Shown: positions 1 through 8,799 of the stretch, one piece after another
How positions within the stretch are numbered: the stretch's first letter is position 1
Layout of the letters: each line of letters begins with the position of its first letter
Assembly: GCA_039090855.1 (NCBI GenBank)
Contig: CM077001.1
Location: 120,981,922-121,045,921 of the forward strand
DNA from: Macrothele yani
Lineage: Eukaryota; Arthropoda; Arachnida; Araneae; Macrothelidae
DNA length: 64,000 nt
Reading direction: 5' to 3'
The notes under the pieces: generated by a model
Database searches by the model: none
What the model saw: the letters and a program-made list of their open reading frames with translations, nothing else
Told to the model about the DNA's origin: nothing
Made by a program: the position numbers and the translations under genes

Positions 1-516
1 TGAAGAAGGAATAAAACCTATATAACCGTATACGTCTGTCCCTAACGCACTGACGTCATTCAGTACAGGCGGCGCCATCTGCTTTTATCCGGTGGCCGAA
101 ATCTGAACTAAGCTTGTCGCTAGTACGTAAAATCAAGGAGAAATACCGGAAAATAAAATAAAGTTAGTCAGACAAACTACTTATGTGTGGCAACACGCAC
201 GAGCTCAAACAACTGTTTGCGAGTTTTGTTCTGTTACGTAGGTGTTATGTCGTGTTTTATTCCATTTTCTTCGCATTGCAGAGTAATTTCATAAAAAGGA
301 ATAAAATTTCAGAGCAATTTCATAAAAACGAATAAAATGTCAGACCAATTTCATAAAATGGAATCAGCGTTATTTTATTTCATAAAAAGGAAACCCATCA
401 AGAAGTCTTTCATGATCTTTATTTAACATCATTTTTTTTACCTAAATTTTTACATTATATGATTTTTAACGTATACTGTGACAGTCGTATGACGGTTTAA
501 AATCTATTAACCTATA
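1..516. other. AT-rich flank with a short 31-bp tandem repeat
   Basis: No coding sequence is recognised. At about 279-372 a 31-bp unit (cagagYaatttcataaaa...) is repeated three times head to tail. Around 50-110 there is a stretch (tgacgtcat..cagtacagg..gcgccatct) that resembles the interior of the long-TIR MITE at 54.1-54.5 kb, so this may be an old copy of that family. The right edge is the left terminal repeat of the first Tc1 element. Confidence 0.5.
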
Positions 517-1877
517 TACACTCACTGTCATAAAAATTCCGCGCACCAAAAAGAAACCGTGCGATTAACGCGAAACTCGGCGAATAGCTACGGGTAGGGC
601 AGACATGGAAATGATTAAAGTTTGGTTCGATTCCGCATGCCCGCGCGTCCAAGACCGGCGCTGCAATCGCAATCCTTGGGGCTTATAAGGCGCCGCGCAG
701 GGGACTCCACATTCGTGCCGAAGTGCACGTTAAGAGTGAGGTGAGATTCCTGAGCGATAGACATGCCGAGGAGCCGCCGTAGATGTGCGTACGGGTAACT
801 GACGGAGTTTGAATGAGGCCGTATCGTCGGGATGAGGGAGGCAGTGCGGCCGGCGGCCCGAATCGGCCGCCATTTGGGCCGGTCGGACACTACGGTTCGA
901 TCGTGTTGGGAGCGGGAAGGTACCCAGGCACGGCGGACTGGCTCTGGACTACCCAGATACACCCCCAACAGAGAGTATCGTGAGAGCGCCAAACACAGAT
1001 GCAAAGACGTCCTTGTACAATAACCAGAGACATGTGGCGGCTGTACATGGACTCCTGTGTCAGCCAGAACTATTTCCAGACGCCTGGCAGAGGCGAATCT
1101 GCACTCTCGATGGCCGTTACGTTTTCTGCCATTAACATCTGACCATCGTCGACGTCGATTGCAATGGTGTCAGCAGCGAAGAACGTGGAATGCTACAGAC
1201 TGGCGACGTATAGTGTTCGGGGACGAATCCCGCTTCTGTATGGGAACAGACGACCACCGTGTCAGAGTGTGGTGGACCGCAGGTGAGCGCTACAATCCCA
1301 ACCTCACTGTACAGCGGCACACGTCCCGAACTGCAGGCGTCATGGTCTGGGAAACCATCGCGTATGACAGCCGGACTTCCCTCGCAGTGATCAGAGGGAC
1401 GTTGACAGCCTAACGCTACGTACAGGATATCCCGCGGCCACATGTGCTGCCTTTCCTGGCGGGTTGGCCCATAGCCATTTCCCAACAAGATAACGCCCGT
1501 CCGCACAAGGCTCGGGTTTACCAGGACTCTGTCTACGTCATGTTTTGACTTCCGCGGCCTGTCCGATCGTTGATCTCTCGAGTGTGGGACCAGATGGGAT
1601 GCCAGCTTTCTCCATGTCCCAGTGTTTGTGATTTAGAGCGTCAGTTGCAAGAAATGTGGGCCAGTCTGTCCCAGAATAACATACAGCATCTCTTTGACTC
1701 CATGCCGGACCGTATCACCGTATGTATCCGAGCACGAGATGTCAGCGGGAAATCGTCCTGCTGCTGTGATATTGTAATCACTTCTGTCCTTGGTATGTAC
1801 CATCTTATTACAAAAATCTCATTTCAATCCGACGCGTCCTTCTTGGTGCGCGGATTTTTATGACAATGAGTGTCATA
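517..1877 (+). mobile_element. Tc1-like DNA transposon 1
   Basis: A Tc1/mariner-superfamily element with matching terminal inverted repeats. The left end reads CACTCACTGTCATAAAAATT from about 519 and continues through a ccgcgcacc block. The right end carries the reverse complement (ggtgcgcggatttttatgac, then aatgagtg) to about 1872. The left end is preceded by TA, as expected for this superfamily; a TA lies a few bases beyond the right end, so the exact boundary is uncertain. The length of about 1.36 kb is normal for Tc1. The transposase inside is broken, so the copy is not autonomous. Confidence 0.85.
763..1863 (+). pseudogene. Tc1-like transposase pseudogene (element 1)
   Basis: This would encode the DDE transposase that binds the element's terminal repeats and cuts and pastes it at TA sites. 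From 763 the frame gives an MPRSRRR-type N-terminus and a helix-turn-helix region (LTEFERGRIVGMREA, LGRSDTTVRSCWE). After a frameshifted stretch near 960-1060 the DDE domain continues with WNATDWRRIVFGDESRF (first acidic residue) and later QQDNARPH (second). The frame is broken by a stop after RGTLTA near 1411 and another near 1545. A small deletion around 1555-1580 replaces the usual SPDLSPIEHVWD block with LISRVWD, so the third catalytic acid appears to be lost. The C-terminal SMPDRI..CIRAR block is present and reads into former UTR. It is a dead copy. Confidence 0.85.
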
Positions 1878-2249
1878 GGCTTCTGTCATGGGAATACTGA
1901 ATGGGAATATTACGAAAATTTTGTTGTTGGTGACCTATCTTATAGACTGCCCATTAATAATTCAACCATTTATTATAGTTATGTATATGTATTTCACGAT
2001 TCGTGTTATAAGAAATTTCAGTCACAGCTTTAATTTCAGACGATGTGTGGAAGAATCATAACACAGTTTTCGAAGCGAAGGCGGAATTTCCATTAATTCC
2101 AGACGATGTGCGGAAGAAACATCTCACAGTTTTTGAAAAACCCATCGGCCAGTAGATCATATTAATGAAAATGTCGTGCATATACAATACATTAAAGAGC
2201 TTACACCGTCTTTGCACGATGTATTTAATTATTTCCACAATCGGGCGCC
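1878..2249. other. No recognised feature
   Basis: AT-rich sequence between a Tc1 element and a tRNA-derived repeat. It contains a short local duplication (cagacgatgtgYggaagaa at about 2038 and 2100) and nothing else that can be supported. Confidence 0.4.
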
Positions 2250-2350
2250 AATGTGAAATTCACAAATTTGCCGGTGGCGAGGATCGAACCAGCATTCTCC
2301 TGCTCCGGAGCCAAATGCTTTCCCAATAAAGCTACACCGACGGAATTTAT
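2250..2350 (-). repeat. tRNA-derived SINE head or tRNA pseudogene
   Basis: Read on the minus strand, ggtgtagctttattgggaaa resembles an A box and D-arm, followed by a loop containing ctccgga and a B box (ggttcgatcctc). The anticodon stem pairs poorly, so a functional tRNA is unlikely. It resembles the tRNA-like module of SINE E below. Confidence 0.5.
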
Positions 2351-2689
2351 CACTGCGACTTTGCCGTCTTGACATGTGCTTCACCTCTGTAGTACGTCAC
2401 ATGCTCACGAAGTAACGTTCTTCCGCGGAGGCCACCCAACTTTTCAATGAGCCCACCCTTTAGTTCGACCCCCTCCCCCAATATTTAGGCAGTTTTAAAA
2501 TATGGGAGTGCAGCCATTTAAGATTTTAGGGACCTTGGGTAAATGTGTATGAATTTTTCGAATTCGTAGATATTTTGTTATCTAAAGTCAATTTCTTGTT
2601 AAATTTAGTGTTGTACTATTCTGTGAAATAGATGGAGTCAAATAGAAATAATCGTTCCTTCCACGTTAATGAGTGAGACACGGAAACAT

Positions 2690-3250
2690 TATCGTCGGCC
2701 GCCACCGGGAGTCGAACCCAGGGTCTTCCAGTTACTCGCCGGACATGGTACCACTGCACCACAGTGACCTCAAATTCTCCAGAGTCACATGTGATTAACT
2801 GCCAAACCACATGGCAGGTTACTTCTTTGGAGCCCCGCACAATGCTAGGGATTCACCAAAGATGGTAAGCAGCAACTGAACAAATAACTAGGAGGCGAAT
2901 GAATAATTAATGCACACAATTGGCGTGGATTAAGAACATCAAGCAGAAGTCATAAAAAGAAGTATAAGTGAGTCACAGAAAAATTCTCATCGGCCGCCAC
3001 CATGAATCGAACCCTGGGTCTTCCAGTTACCGCCGGACATGCTACCACTGCATCACAGCGGCCTCTAATTCTCTAGACTCACATACGACTAACTGTCAAA
3101 CCACATGGCAGGTTGCTTCTTGGAGCCCCGCACAATGCTGGGGACTCACCAAAGATGGTAAGCAGCAACTGAAGAAATAACTAGGAGGCGAATGAATAAT
3201 TAATACACACAATTGACGTGGATTAGGAACATCAATCAGAAGGCATCGCT
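2690..3250 (-). repeat. Tandem pair of tRNA-derived repeats (SINE B), ~295-bp period
   Basis: The block starting cggccgccacc at 2696 recurs at 2991, giving a unit of about 295 bp. The minus strand of each has a tRNA-like head with a B box (gggttcgaYtcccgg) and an A-box-like tgtggtgcagtggta. Each is followed by the same tail (aggaggcgaatgaataatta at about 2890 and 3183). Box B matches the Pol III consensus closely. The head resembles a tRNA, but the two copies differ from each other and sit in a longer repeat, which favours a SINE over tRNA genes. Confidence 0.7.
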
Positions 3251-3269
3251 CTTTCCACGTTTATAAGAA

Positions 3270-3445
3270 AATAGAGAATTAGAGGCCGCTGTGGTGCAGT
3301 GGTAGCATGTCCGGCGCGTAACTGAAAGACCCTGGGTTCGATTCCCGGTGGCGGCCGATGACAATTTTTCCGGGACTGACTTATTAACGTGAAAAAAGTT
3401 ATGATTTCTGTTTGGTGTTCCTGATCCACGTCGAGTGTATGAACT
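3270..3445 (+). repeat. SINE B copy in opposite orientation
   Basis: Plus-strand copy of the same tRNA-derived head: ggccgctgtggtgcagtggt at about 3290, B box gggttcgattcccgg, then ggcggccgatgacaattttt and a tail ending near attaacgtg. Together with the two minus-strand copies it forms a large imperfect inverted repeat over 2.69-3.44 kb. Confidence 0.7.
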
Positions 3446-3477
3446 AATTATAGATGGAAAAGTCATCATTTTTTTTT

Positions 3478-3735
3478 ATTTTTTTTTTTTTTTTTTTGGA
3501 ATTGTATCGACCGCCGTGACGCGAGCAATTCAATAGGCTATAAGCAGTCGCCCGTCCCTAATTTAGGGCCACTGGTTCTAGGAAAGGGAGAGAGACATTA
3601 CGGTTCCAGGGAAGCCGTAACACATACCCAACATACATGCCTCACGGGATTTGAACCCGGACACCATCACGGACGAATGGTCATAAGTCAGCTCTTAGAC
3701 CACTGCGCCAGCATTAGACCGGGGCGGCCACCATT
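3478..3735 (-). repeat. SINE A copy, diverged
   Basis: The minus strand reads ggccgccccggt..gcgcagtggtctaa..ggttcaaatcccgtgaggca and ends in a poly(A), seen as a T run at 3470-3497. SINE A is a tRNA-derived SINE of about 220 bp: A box tggcgcagtgg, B box ggttcgaatcc, and a body with cctaaattagggacgggcga and a cctccaatcaaa end. This copy is older than most in the window and has a small internal duplication. Confidence 0.8.
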
Positions 3736-4138
3736 TTTGGAATTACAAGATTAAAAAGATGAGAGAGATTCCTTGTCAGGTAACAAAAAAAAAAAAAAAA
3801 ATTAACAAATAGCTCTATGACAGTAAATATTAAAACAGAAAAAAAAAAAAAAAAAAAAAAGGCGCAAGTGAGCTAAAATTGTGAGAAAATAGTAAACTGT
3901 TACGAGGCGATGGAGGATCGTTCACGTGGTTCCCAGCACTACATAAAATGAATAAATATTACGATCTTCATTATTGCTTCTTTTTAACTGAGGTAATATC
4001 TACATGAACAATATTTGTACGATACTCCCCCCCCCCACTTCCCCCTAGTTATGAGAGTTGCTGGAGTCACCACTGCTTACTCTGTGATGGTGCCTCCGTC
4101 AAACACCGTTTTAACTGCTCAGGATAAACTGTGTTACG
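3736..4138. other. Low-complexity spacer
   Basis: Contains poly(A) runs at about 3785-3800 and 3840-3860 and a poly(C) run at about 4027-4037. No gene or element is recognised apart from possible edges of the adjoining Tc1 relic. Confidence 0.4.
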
Positions 4139-4780
4139 CTATTTCTCCCACGTCAACTCACAGCAGAGAACATAGTGTTCGAGTTCCCCAGACGAGAACG
4201 CCACCCCCACCAGCTTTAAGAGTACACTGCTGGCAAGAAGGATCGATCGCTTCATGTGGTTTGCGCCGTACTCGCATCCTGCCATCCGCATGTATACCAA
4301 CGTGAATCTCGACTCATCAGTCCAGGCAACATTTTCCCCCATGTCTAGGGTCCAGTGGCGATGTTCCCGCGCCCATGCTAATCTTTGCAACCTGTGATGT
4401 GCGATCAGCAGCGGTACCCTCGTGGGACGATGGCTTCTGTACCCCATAGCGAATAGATGGTTCTGGATGGTGTGGCTGCTTATACGTTTTTGTGCACCAG
4501 CGTTAAATTGCCGATTGATTTCTTGCAATGTGGCCCGTCTATCCGCTGTTACAATGCGAGCTAGCCGACGATGACCCCGCTCATCCACACGATGTTGTCC
4601 ACGGCAGTTGGCCCTTGCAGGGATGGTTTTACCGGATTCGATGTACTCACGGTGCACCCGTGACACAGTGGCTCGTGAAAATCACAGTGCCTGCACGACT
4701 TCCGAGATGGAGTGACCCATTCGTCGGGCCCCGACAATTTGCCCACGATCGAATGCGCTTAGACCCTTCGTCTTACCCAT
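4139..4780 (-). pseudogene. Tc1-like transposase 2, N-terminal half
   Basis: The minus strand encodes the start of a DDE transposase. MGKTKGLSAFDRGQIVGARR begins at 4780 and shows the helix-turn-helix DNA-binding domain (ISEVVQAL then FSRATVSRVHREY), interrupted by one in-frame TGA at about 4682. The DDE domain starts with IVTADRRATLQEINRQF and reaches WTDESRFTLV, which holds the first catalytic Asp. A frameshift near 4295 follows; in the next frame the Gly-rich segment before VWG is visible. The sequence stops before the second and third catalytic residues, so more than a third of the protein is missing at the C-terminal side. No terminal repeats were found. The family is secure because of the HTH and TDESRF motifs. 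Confidence 0.8.
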
Positions 4781-4899
4781 ACTGCGTACGACTCTTTCTG
4801 ATTCCCGTCGCATCACTCCTTTTATTGTCGGATCGCTGCATACGTCATGTCGTTTCCGTTTACAGGGCCGCCCACAGCGCCACATATGGATAACGTCTC

Positions 4900-5278
4900 T
4901 AATTCAATTTCTCTTTAGTGTAGATTTCAAGAGAAATTGTTTAATCAATGTGTAAAGTGACACACATAAATAATTAGTACAACAAAGTCACTGATCACAA
5001 GTAATTAAATTACGCATAAAGTATCTTTGTGTACATTTTTTACATTAACTATATTTGCGTCAATCTCATAAATAATGTATTGTCGCTTCATCACTATATT
5101 TGTCATAAAATTGTGCGGTTCATTTGCGCAGCATATGACAACGAGTATATATCTATTATCCCAGATGTGCTATCAAATAATATACTTCCTGTTGATTCTA
5201 TAAATAAATGAGTATGCATAGAGTACACGTATTTCAAATTTGAAATCATAATCATTTGTATGTATGTAAATTTGAAAT
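4900..5278. other. AT-rich spacer, nothing recognised
   Basis: Very AT-rich, with short open stretches of no recognisable homology. Confidence 0.4.
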
Positions 5279-5615
5279 CGAGCCGCGGATGGCTTAGTGG
5301 TTAGCGATTCAGAGAATGAAGGGGCCTCAGGTTCGAACCTAGCCTGGTTGTGTGAATTTCTAGCAATCCGCCGTGCATCGGACAAGCACCTTAAGTGACG
5401 GCCCCCGGGTAGGAATCCCCCGGTTAAAGTTACAACCCCCCCCCCCCCTCCCCAATTACTCTCTGCTTTCTATCTGCAAAATCGTACGGTGGCGCCATCT
5501 AGTGTGGTCTCTCTCACTTACAAACTATCCTGTTAGAATCGCTGGATTCGCTCTAACTTCCTTCAGCTTCTGTGCCCTGCCCGAAATGACCAGCGCATCT
5601 TAATGCAAATCGAAG
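5279..5615 (+). repeat. SINE D copy (tRNA-derived)
   Basis: The head gagccgcggatggcttagtg (A-box-like) and B box ggttcgaacct are followed by a body with ccgccgtgcatcggac, a poly(C) tract at 5437-5450 and ggtggcgccatctagtg. A second copy in reverse orientation lies at 47,221-47,664, where target-site duplications prove mobility. Confidence 0.75.
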
Positions 5616-6090
5616 CAGCTGCAGGTAAACGACGGCGTGTGTGAAGGTCACGAAAGAGGATAAATCACCCCTGATACTGAGCTCCGTTAATCAGTGTTAT
5701 TCTTAATAATAAAACGCATATAGCGTATGAAATCCGTTTATTTTCGTGGGGTAGTCAGCACAAATATTCGCCAAGTTTTTGCACTCCACTGGGAGGCTTT
5801 TTCAAGGCACAAAAATGCAGACACAAAAATGCAGAGAATTGGAGCATGTAAAGAACGAAGACGAATTTTCAAAATAACGCGGGTGACATCAAGAGCATAT
5901 TACGTTTTTTTTTATCGCGTAATTATTCAGTACGCCGCGATGTGTTTCCATCTTTTAATAACGCATGCCAAACCATTGGTAGTTCCGTAGAGACTATATA
6001 TCATTGCATGCCACTTTGCTGGATAAGATTTCCACTGTTTCCCGGATGGCAGTCTCTTTGAAATTCTTGTAAGGGGCAATTCTTCTAATA

Positions 6091-7629
6091 CACTGCTGGA
6101 CAGTTGCTAAGGACGGATCATAAACGACTATATAGCGCATAAAAAGTAAGTGTGGTTGGATGCCAAGTGAAATAAAATAATGTCAGAATGCCAGGACATT
6201 ACAAGAAAGACAATTTATTGTGCTCTGAAATCCAGAAGGCTTTGGAACGTGTTCAAGGGACAAACAGGCCATTTTGTGCAGAATACGTATACGTGAAAAA
6301 AATGCAATTACCGTCCGCAGGCGTTCCGGCGTAAGATGTCAATACGGGATATGGCCACCATGGTGGGCGATGCAAGATTCCACACGTCGTGTCATGCTTT
6401 GCACAACATTATCAAGCAGCTGTTGGGGTAATTTATCCCATTCCTCTGTCAGTGCACGGATGAGGGTGTCCTTGTTTATTCGAGGGCATTGGCAACCAGC
6501 AAGACTCCTCCCCAAAGCATCCCACACATTTTCAATGGGATTCAGATCTGGAGAACGTGCTGGCCATACGAGGCGTTGAATATCCTCGCTCTCAAGACAC
6601 TCCTGGACAGCGACTGTTCGATGACATGTTGCGTTGTCGTCCATGAAAATGAATCTATCACCGACAGCACCACGGAACATGCGAACATGAGGTAGCAGAA
6701 CATCATTAATGTATCGTTGGCCAGTTATAGTCCCAGTTGGAAGCACATAGAGGGACGTACGGCCATTGATCATGATGCCAGCCCATACCATGACACTACA
6801 TGTCGGATATCGGTCCCTTTCCTGTATGTTTGCTGGACAATATGCAGTACCACTATCACGCCAGATCAGTTGTCGTCGACAATCAGACGATAGACTGTAT
6901 CTACTCTCATCTGAGAAGAGGACAACAGACCAGTCGTTATCAGTCCAATTGCGATGTTGATGGCACCATTGCAAACGGGCGGTACGGTGACGTCTGGACA
7001 ATGGGATGCACACAACAGGACGGCGGGCGTATAGTCCTCCTTCATGCAAACGTCTGGCGACAGTTTTTCGGGAGATCCGCTTGCCAGTAGCAGCCATAAA
7101 CTGATTTGCTACCTCACTAGCTGTGCTGCGCCGGTGTCTTTTTGTTGATAGCACTATGTACCGATCTTCTGCAGGTGTCGTACTGTGAACACGACCTCCC
7201 CGTGACGTTTGCTACACTCTCCATTTGTTTGAAATGATTTCCAAAGCCTTGAAACAACACTGTGGCTGACGTCGAACTCCCTGGCAACATCTGTTATTTT
7301 TCGCCCTTCTTCAATCTTGCCAATAATACGGCCACGCGTAAAATCATCTAGGTGATGTCGGGAAGACATACTGAAAATTGCAAGTTCGTCAATCGATTCT
7401 TTCTGTTTCAACTTTGCGTTTGAACAACAACGGTCAATACGCGTCAAATCCTTTATATCTCTTATCAGCGCTATGACGTCACGAACAAGTTCGGCAATCC
7501 AAAATTTGCATACGCACAACACGTCTTACTGTATCCCTCACTTATGCTAATTTCCACATTTTCCTGCCTTCCATTTTATGGTTGCAATCGTTGCTATTGT
7601 CATCCGTCCTTAGCAATTGTCCGGCAGTG
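6091..7629 (-). mobile_element. Tc1-like DNA transposon 3, nearly complete
   Basis: The terminal repeats are CACTGCtGGACAgTTGCTAA from 6091 and the reverse complement of CACTGCCGGACAATTGCTAA ending at 7629. Both are flanked by TA (6089-6090 and 7630-7631). The length of 1.54 kb and a single long transposase fit Tc1. It is inserted in a Penelope-like element, so it arrived later. A deletion derivative of this family lies at 14,355-14,524. Confidence 0.9.
6339..7369 (-). pseudogene. Tc1-like transposase 3, one frameshift from intact
   Basis: The start MSSRHHLDDFTRGRIIGKIE is at 7369 (minus strand). An N-terminal helix-turn-helix domain (KITDVAREFDVSHSVVSRLW) is followed by a frameshift near 7195-7205. 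From there to the stop at 6339 the DDE domain is open: WTDNDWSVVLFSDESRY with the first Asp, FMDDNATCHR with the second, and SPDLNPIENVWD with the Glu. Exactly 34 residues separate the second Asp from the Glu, the D34E spacing of true Tc1 elements. The C-terminus SMTRRVESCIAHHGGHIPY is typical. Total length is about 343 codons, as expected. Apart from the single frameshift it looks recently active; that could be a real mutation or a sequencing error. Confidence 0.9.
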
Positions 7630-7631
7630 TA

Positions 7632-8330
7632 TTATTCCATATAGGAGCGGCCGAGCAATGCATAACTTCTCTGGCGAGGGCTGTATTCTGCATGTCCTGC
7701 TTGACACTTCGTGCATGTTCTTTACATCTAGTGTCCAAGGATCGCTTTGTCATTCCGATATATACCTTTTCCGTGTTGTCAGGATATACCAACGGTATAG
7801 CGTACACACCCGACTTTTCTATCTCACCCTGTCTCTCCTTGCAACTTGATATTATATGTGATAACGCGGTCGAGGACTTCATTGCTATTGATATGCTGTA
7901 TTTGCGTAATAAATTCTTGAACCAATATGTAAAGCCTCGGATATATGTGATGGATCCTGCGTATCTCATTGTCCTACTAGGCGATTTTGCTATTGCTGAT
8001 ATTATACGATTTCTCACAGTCTTCTGTACTCCGTCTATATCATCCTTCTTATATCCAGCCTTTAGACCTTTGCTGTAAATACTATGAATTTCTTTATTAT
8101 TTATGTAGTGGGGTTTGCATACGTTGTACATTCTATAGAACCACGCTCTGAATGCGGAAAGTTTTTACTCCTTTAGACAGTGCGAATTAGAAGGAATAAG
8201 GTTCGGTACTTCGGTCGGCTTATAATAAACGTTAAAATCGAAGCTAGATGTTCTCTTTCTTCTGAGCACGACGTTGAGAAAATTCAACGTCCCGTCAAGA
8301 TAATTCAACGTTCCGTGTTGTTCTTCTTCT
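7632..8330 (-). pseudogene. Penelope-like RT/GIY-YIG endonuclease ORF fragment
   Basis: Penelope-like elements encode a telomerase-related reverse transcriptase fused to a GIY-YIG nuclease. Reading leftwards from about 8300, LNFLNVVLRRK and FDFNVYYKPTEVPNLIPSNS match the end of the RT region. After a stop near 8166 the frame resumes with AFRAWFYRMYNVCKPHY and a basic linker, then the nuclease: SGVYAIPLVYPDN..KVYIGMTKRSLDTRCKEH, where the GVY and YIG motifs and the Arg of the family are visible. The remaining codons (PYKNFKETAIRETVEIL) lie on the other side of the Tc1, at about 5995-6085. The stop and the interruption make it non-functional. Family assignment is confident; the clade within the family is not. 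Confidence 0.8.
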
Positions 8331-8795
8331 TCAGGTGGGAAGAGCAGCGCGAGTTCGACAAAGACCAAATTGTGATGGCCAGACGACTGGGGTCAGAGCA
8401 TTTCCGAAACGGCAAGGCTTGTGGGGGTGCTCACGGTCAGTTGTGGTTAGTACCTTCAAAAAGTGGTCCGAGGAGGAAAAAACTCCGAACCGCAGGCAAG
8501 GTGTGGGCCTCCCACGGCTCATCTACGGTACAAGTGAGTGAAGGCCATCCCGTATGCTATACCAACAGAAGGTATACTGTGGCGTAACGCGCCTGTAATT
8601 TGAATGCTGGTGAGAGTAATGTGTCACAACACAGAGTACATCGAACTCAGCTTCATTAAAATTAGGCTATGTAGCAGCATGCCGCTCCGAGGTATAGGCG
8701 AACATCAAAAGTGGACCTTGAATGATTGGAATGAGGTCGTTTTCTCGTTTTCTGTTGCACCATGCGTAACTCCGGGTACATGTGCGTCGCTTACC
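8330..8795 (+). pseudogene. Tc1-like transposase 4, N-terminal fragment
   Basis: A short, frameshifted plus-strand relic. WEEQREFDKDQIVMARRLGS begins the helix-turn-helix region and CSRSVVVSTFKKWSEEEKTP in the next frame continues it, ending in RRQGVGLPRLI. After a gap, EHQKWTLNDWNEVVFS near 8700-8750 matches the segment just before the first catalytic Asp. The Asp block and everything after it are absent, cut off by the SINE A array at 8.8 kb. It is of a different family from the copies at 0.5 and 6 kb. Confidence 0.7.
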
Positions 8796-8799
8796 TAGG

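Larger units (their letters stand above)
5690..8330 (-). mobile_element. Penelope-like element fragment, split by a Tc1
   Basis: The minus-strand 3' part of a Penelope-like retroelement: end of the reverse transcriptase, GIY-YIG endonuclease, stop near 5995, and a 3' region. The 3' region contains tgccttgaaaaagcctccca..gtggagtgcaaaaactt, a motif of the kind seen after many Penelope-like ORFs. The Tc1 at 6091-7629 sits inside the endonuclease coding region. Joining 6088 to 7630 with a single TA restores an uninterrupted reading frame across the site. The 5' part of the element is missing beyond about 8330. Confidence 0.8.

Noticed and set aside
3290..3360. Functional tRNA gene (also at 2250-2350, 39,570-39,650, 48,430-48,500 and 48,750-48,820)
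   Set aside because: Each has A- and B-box-like sequence, but anticodon stems pair poorly. They sit inside longer repeats with shared tails, so they are read as SINE heads.
7617..8078. 153-codon plus-strand open frame
   Set aside because: It is antisense to the Penelope-like GIY-YIG coding region, which has clear motifs.
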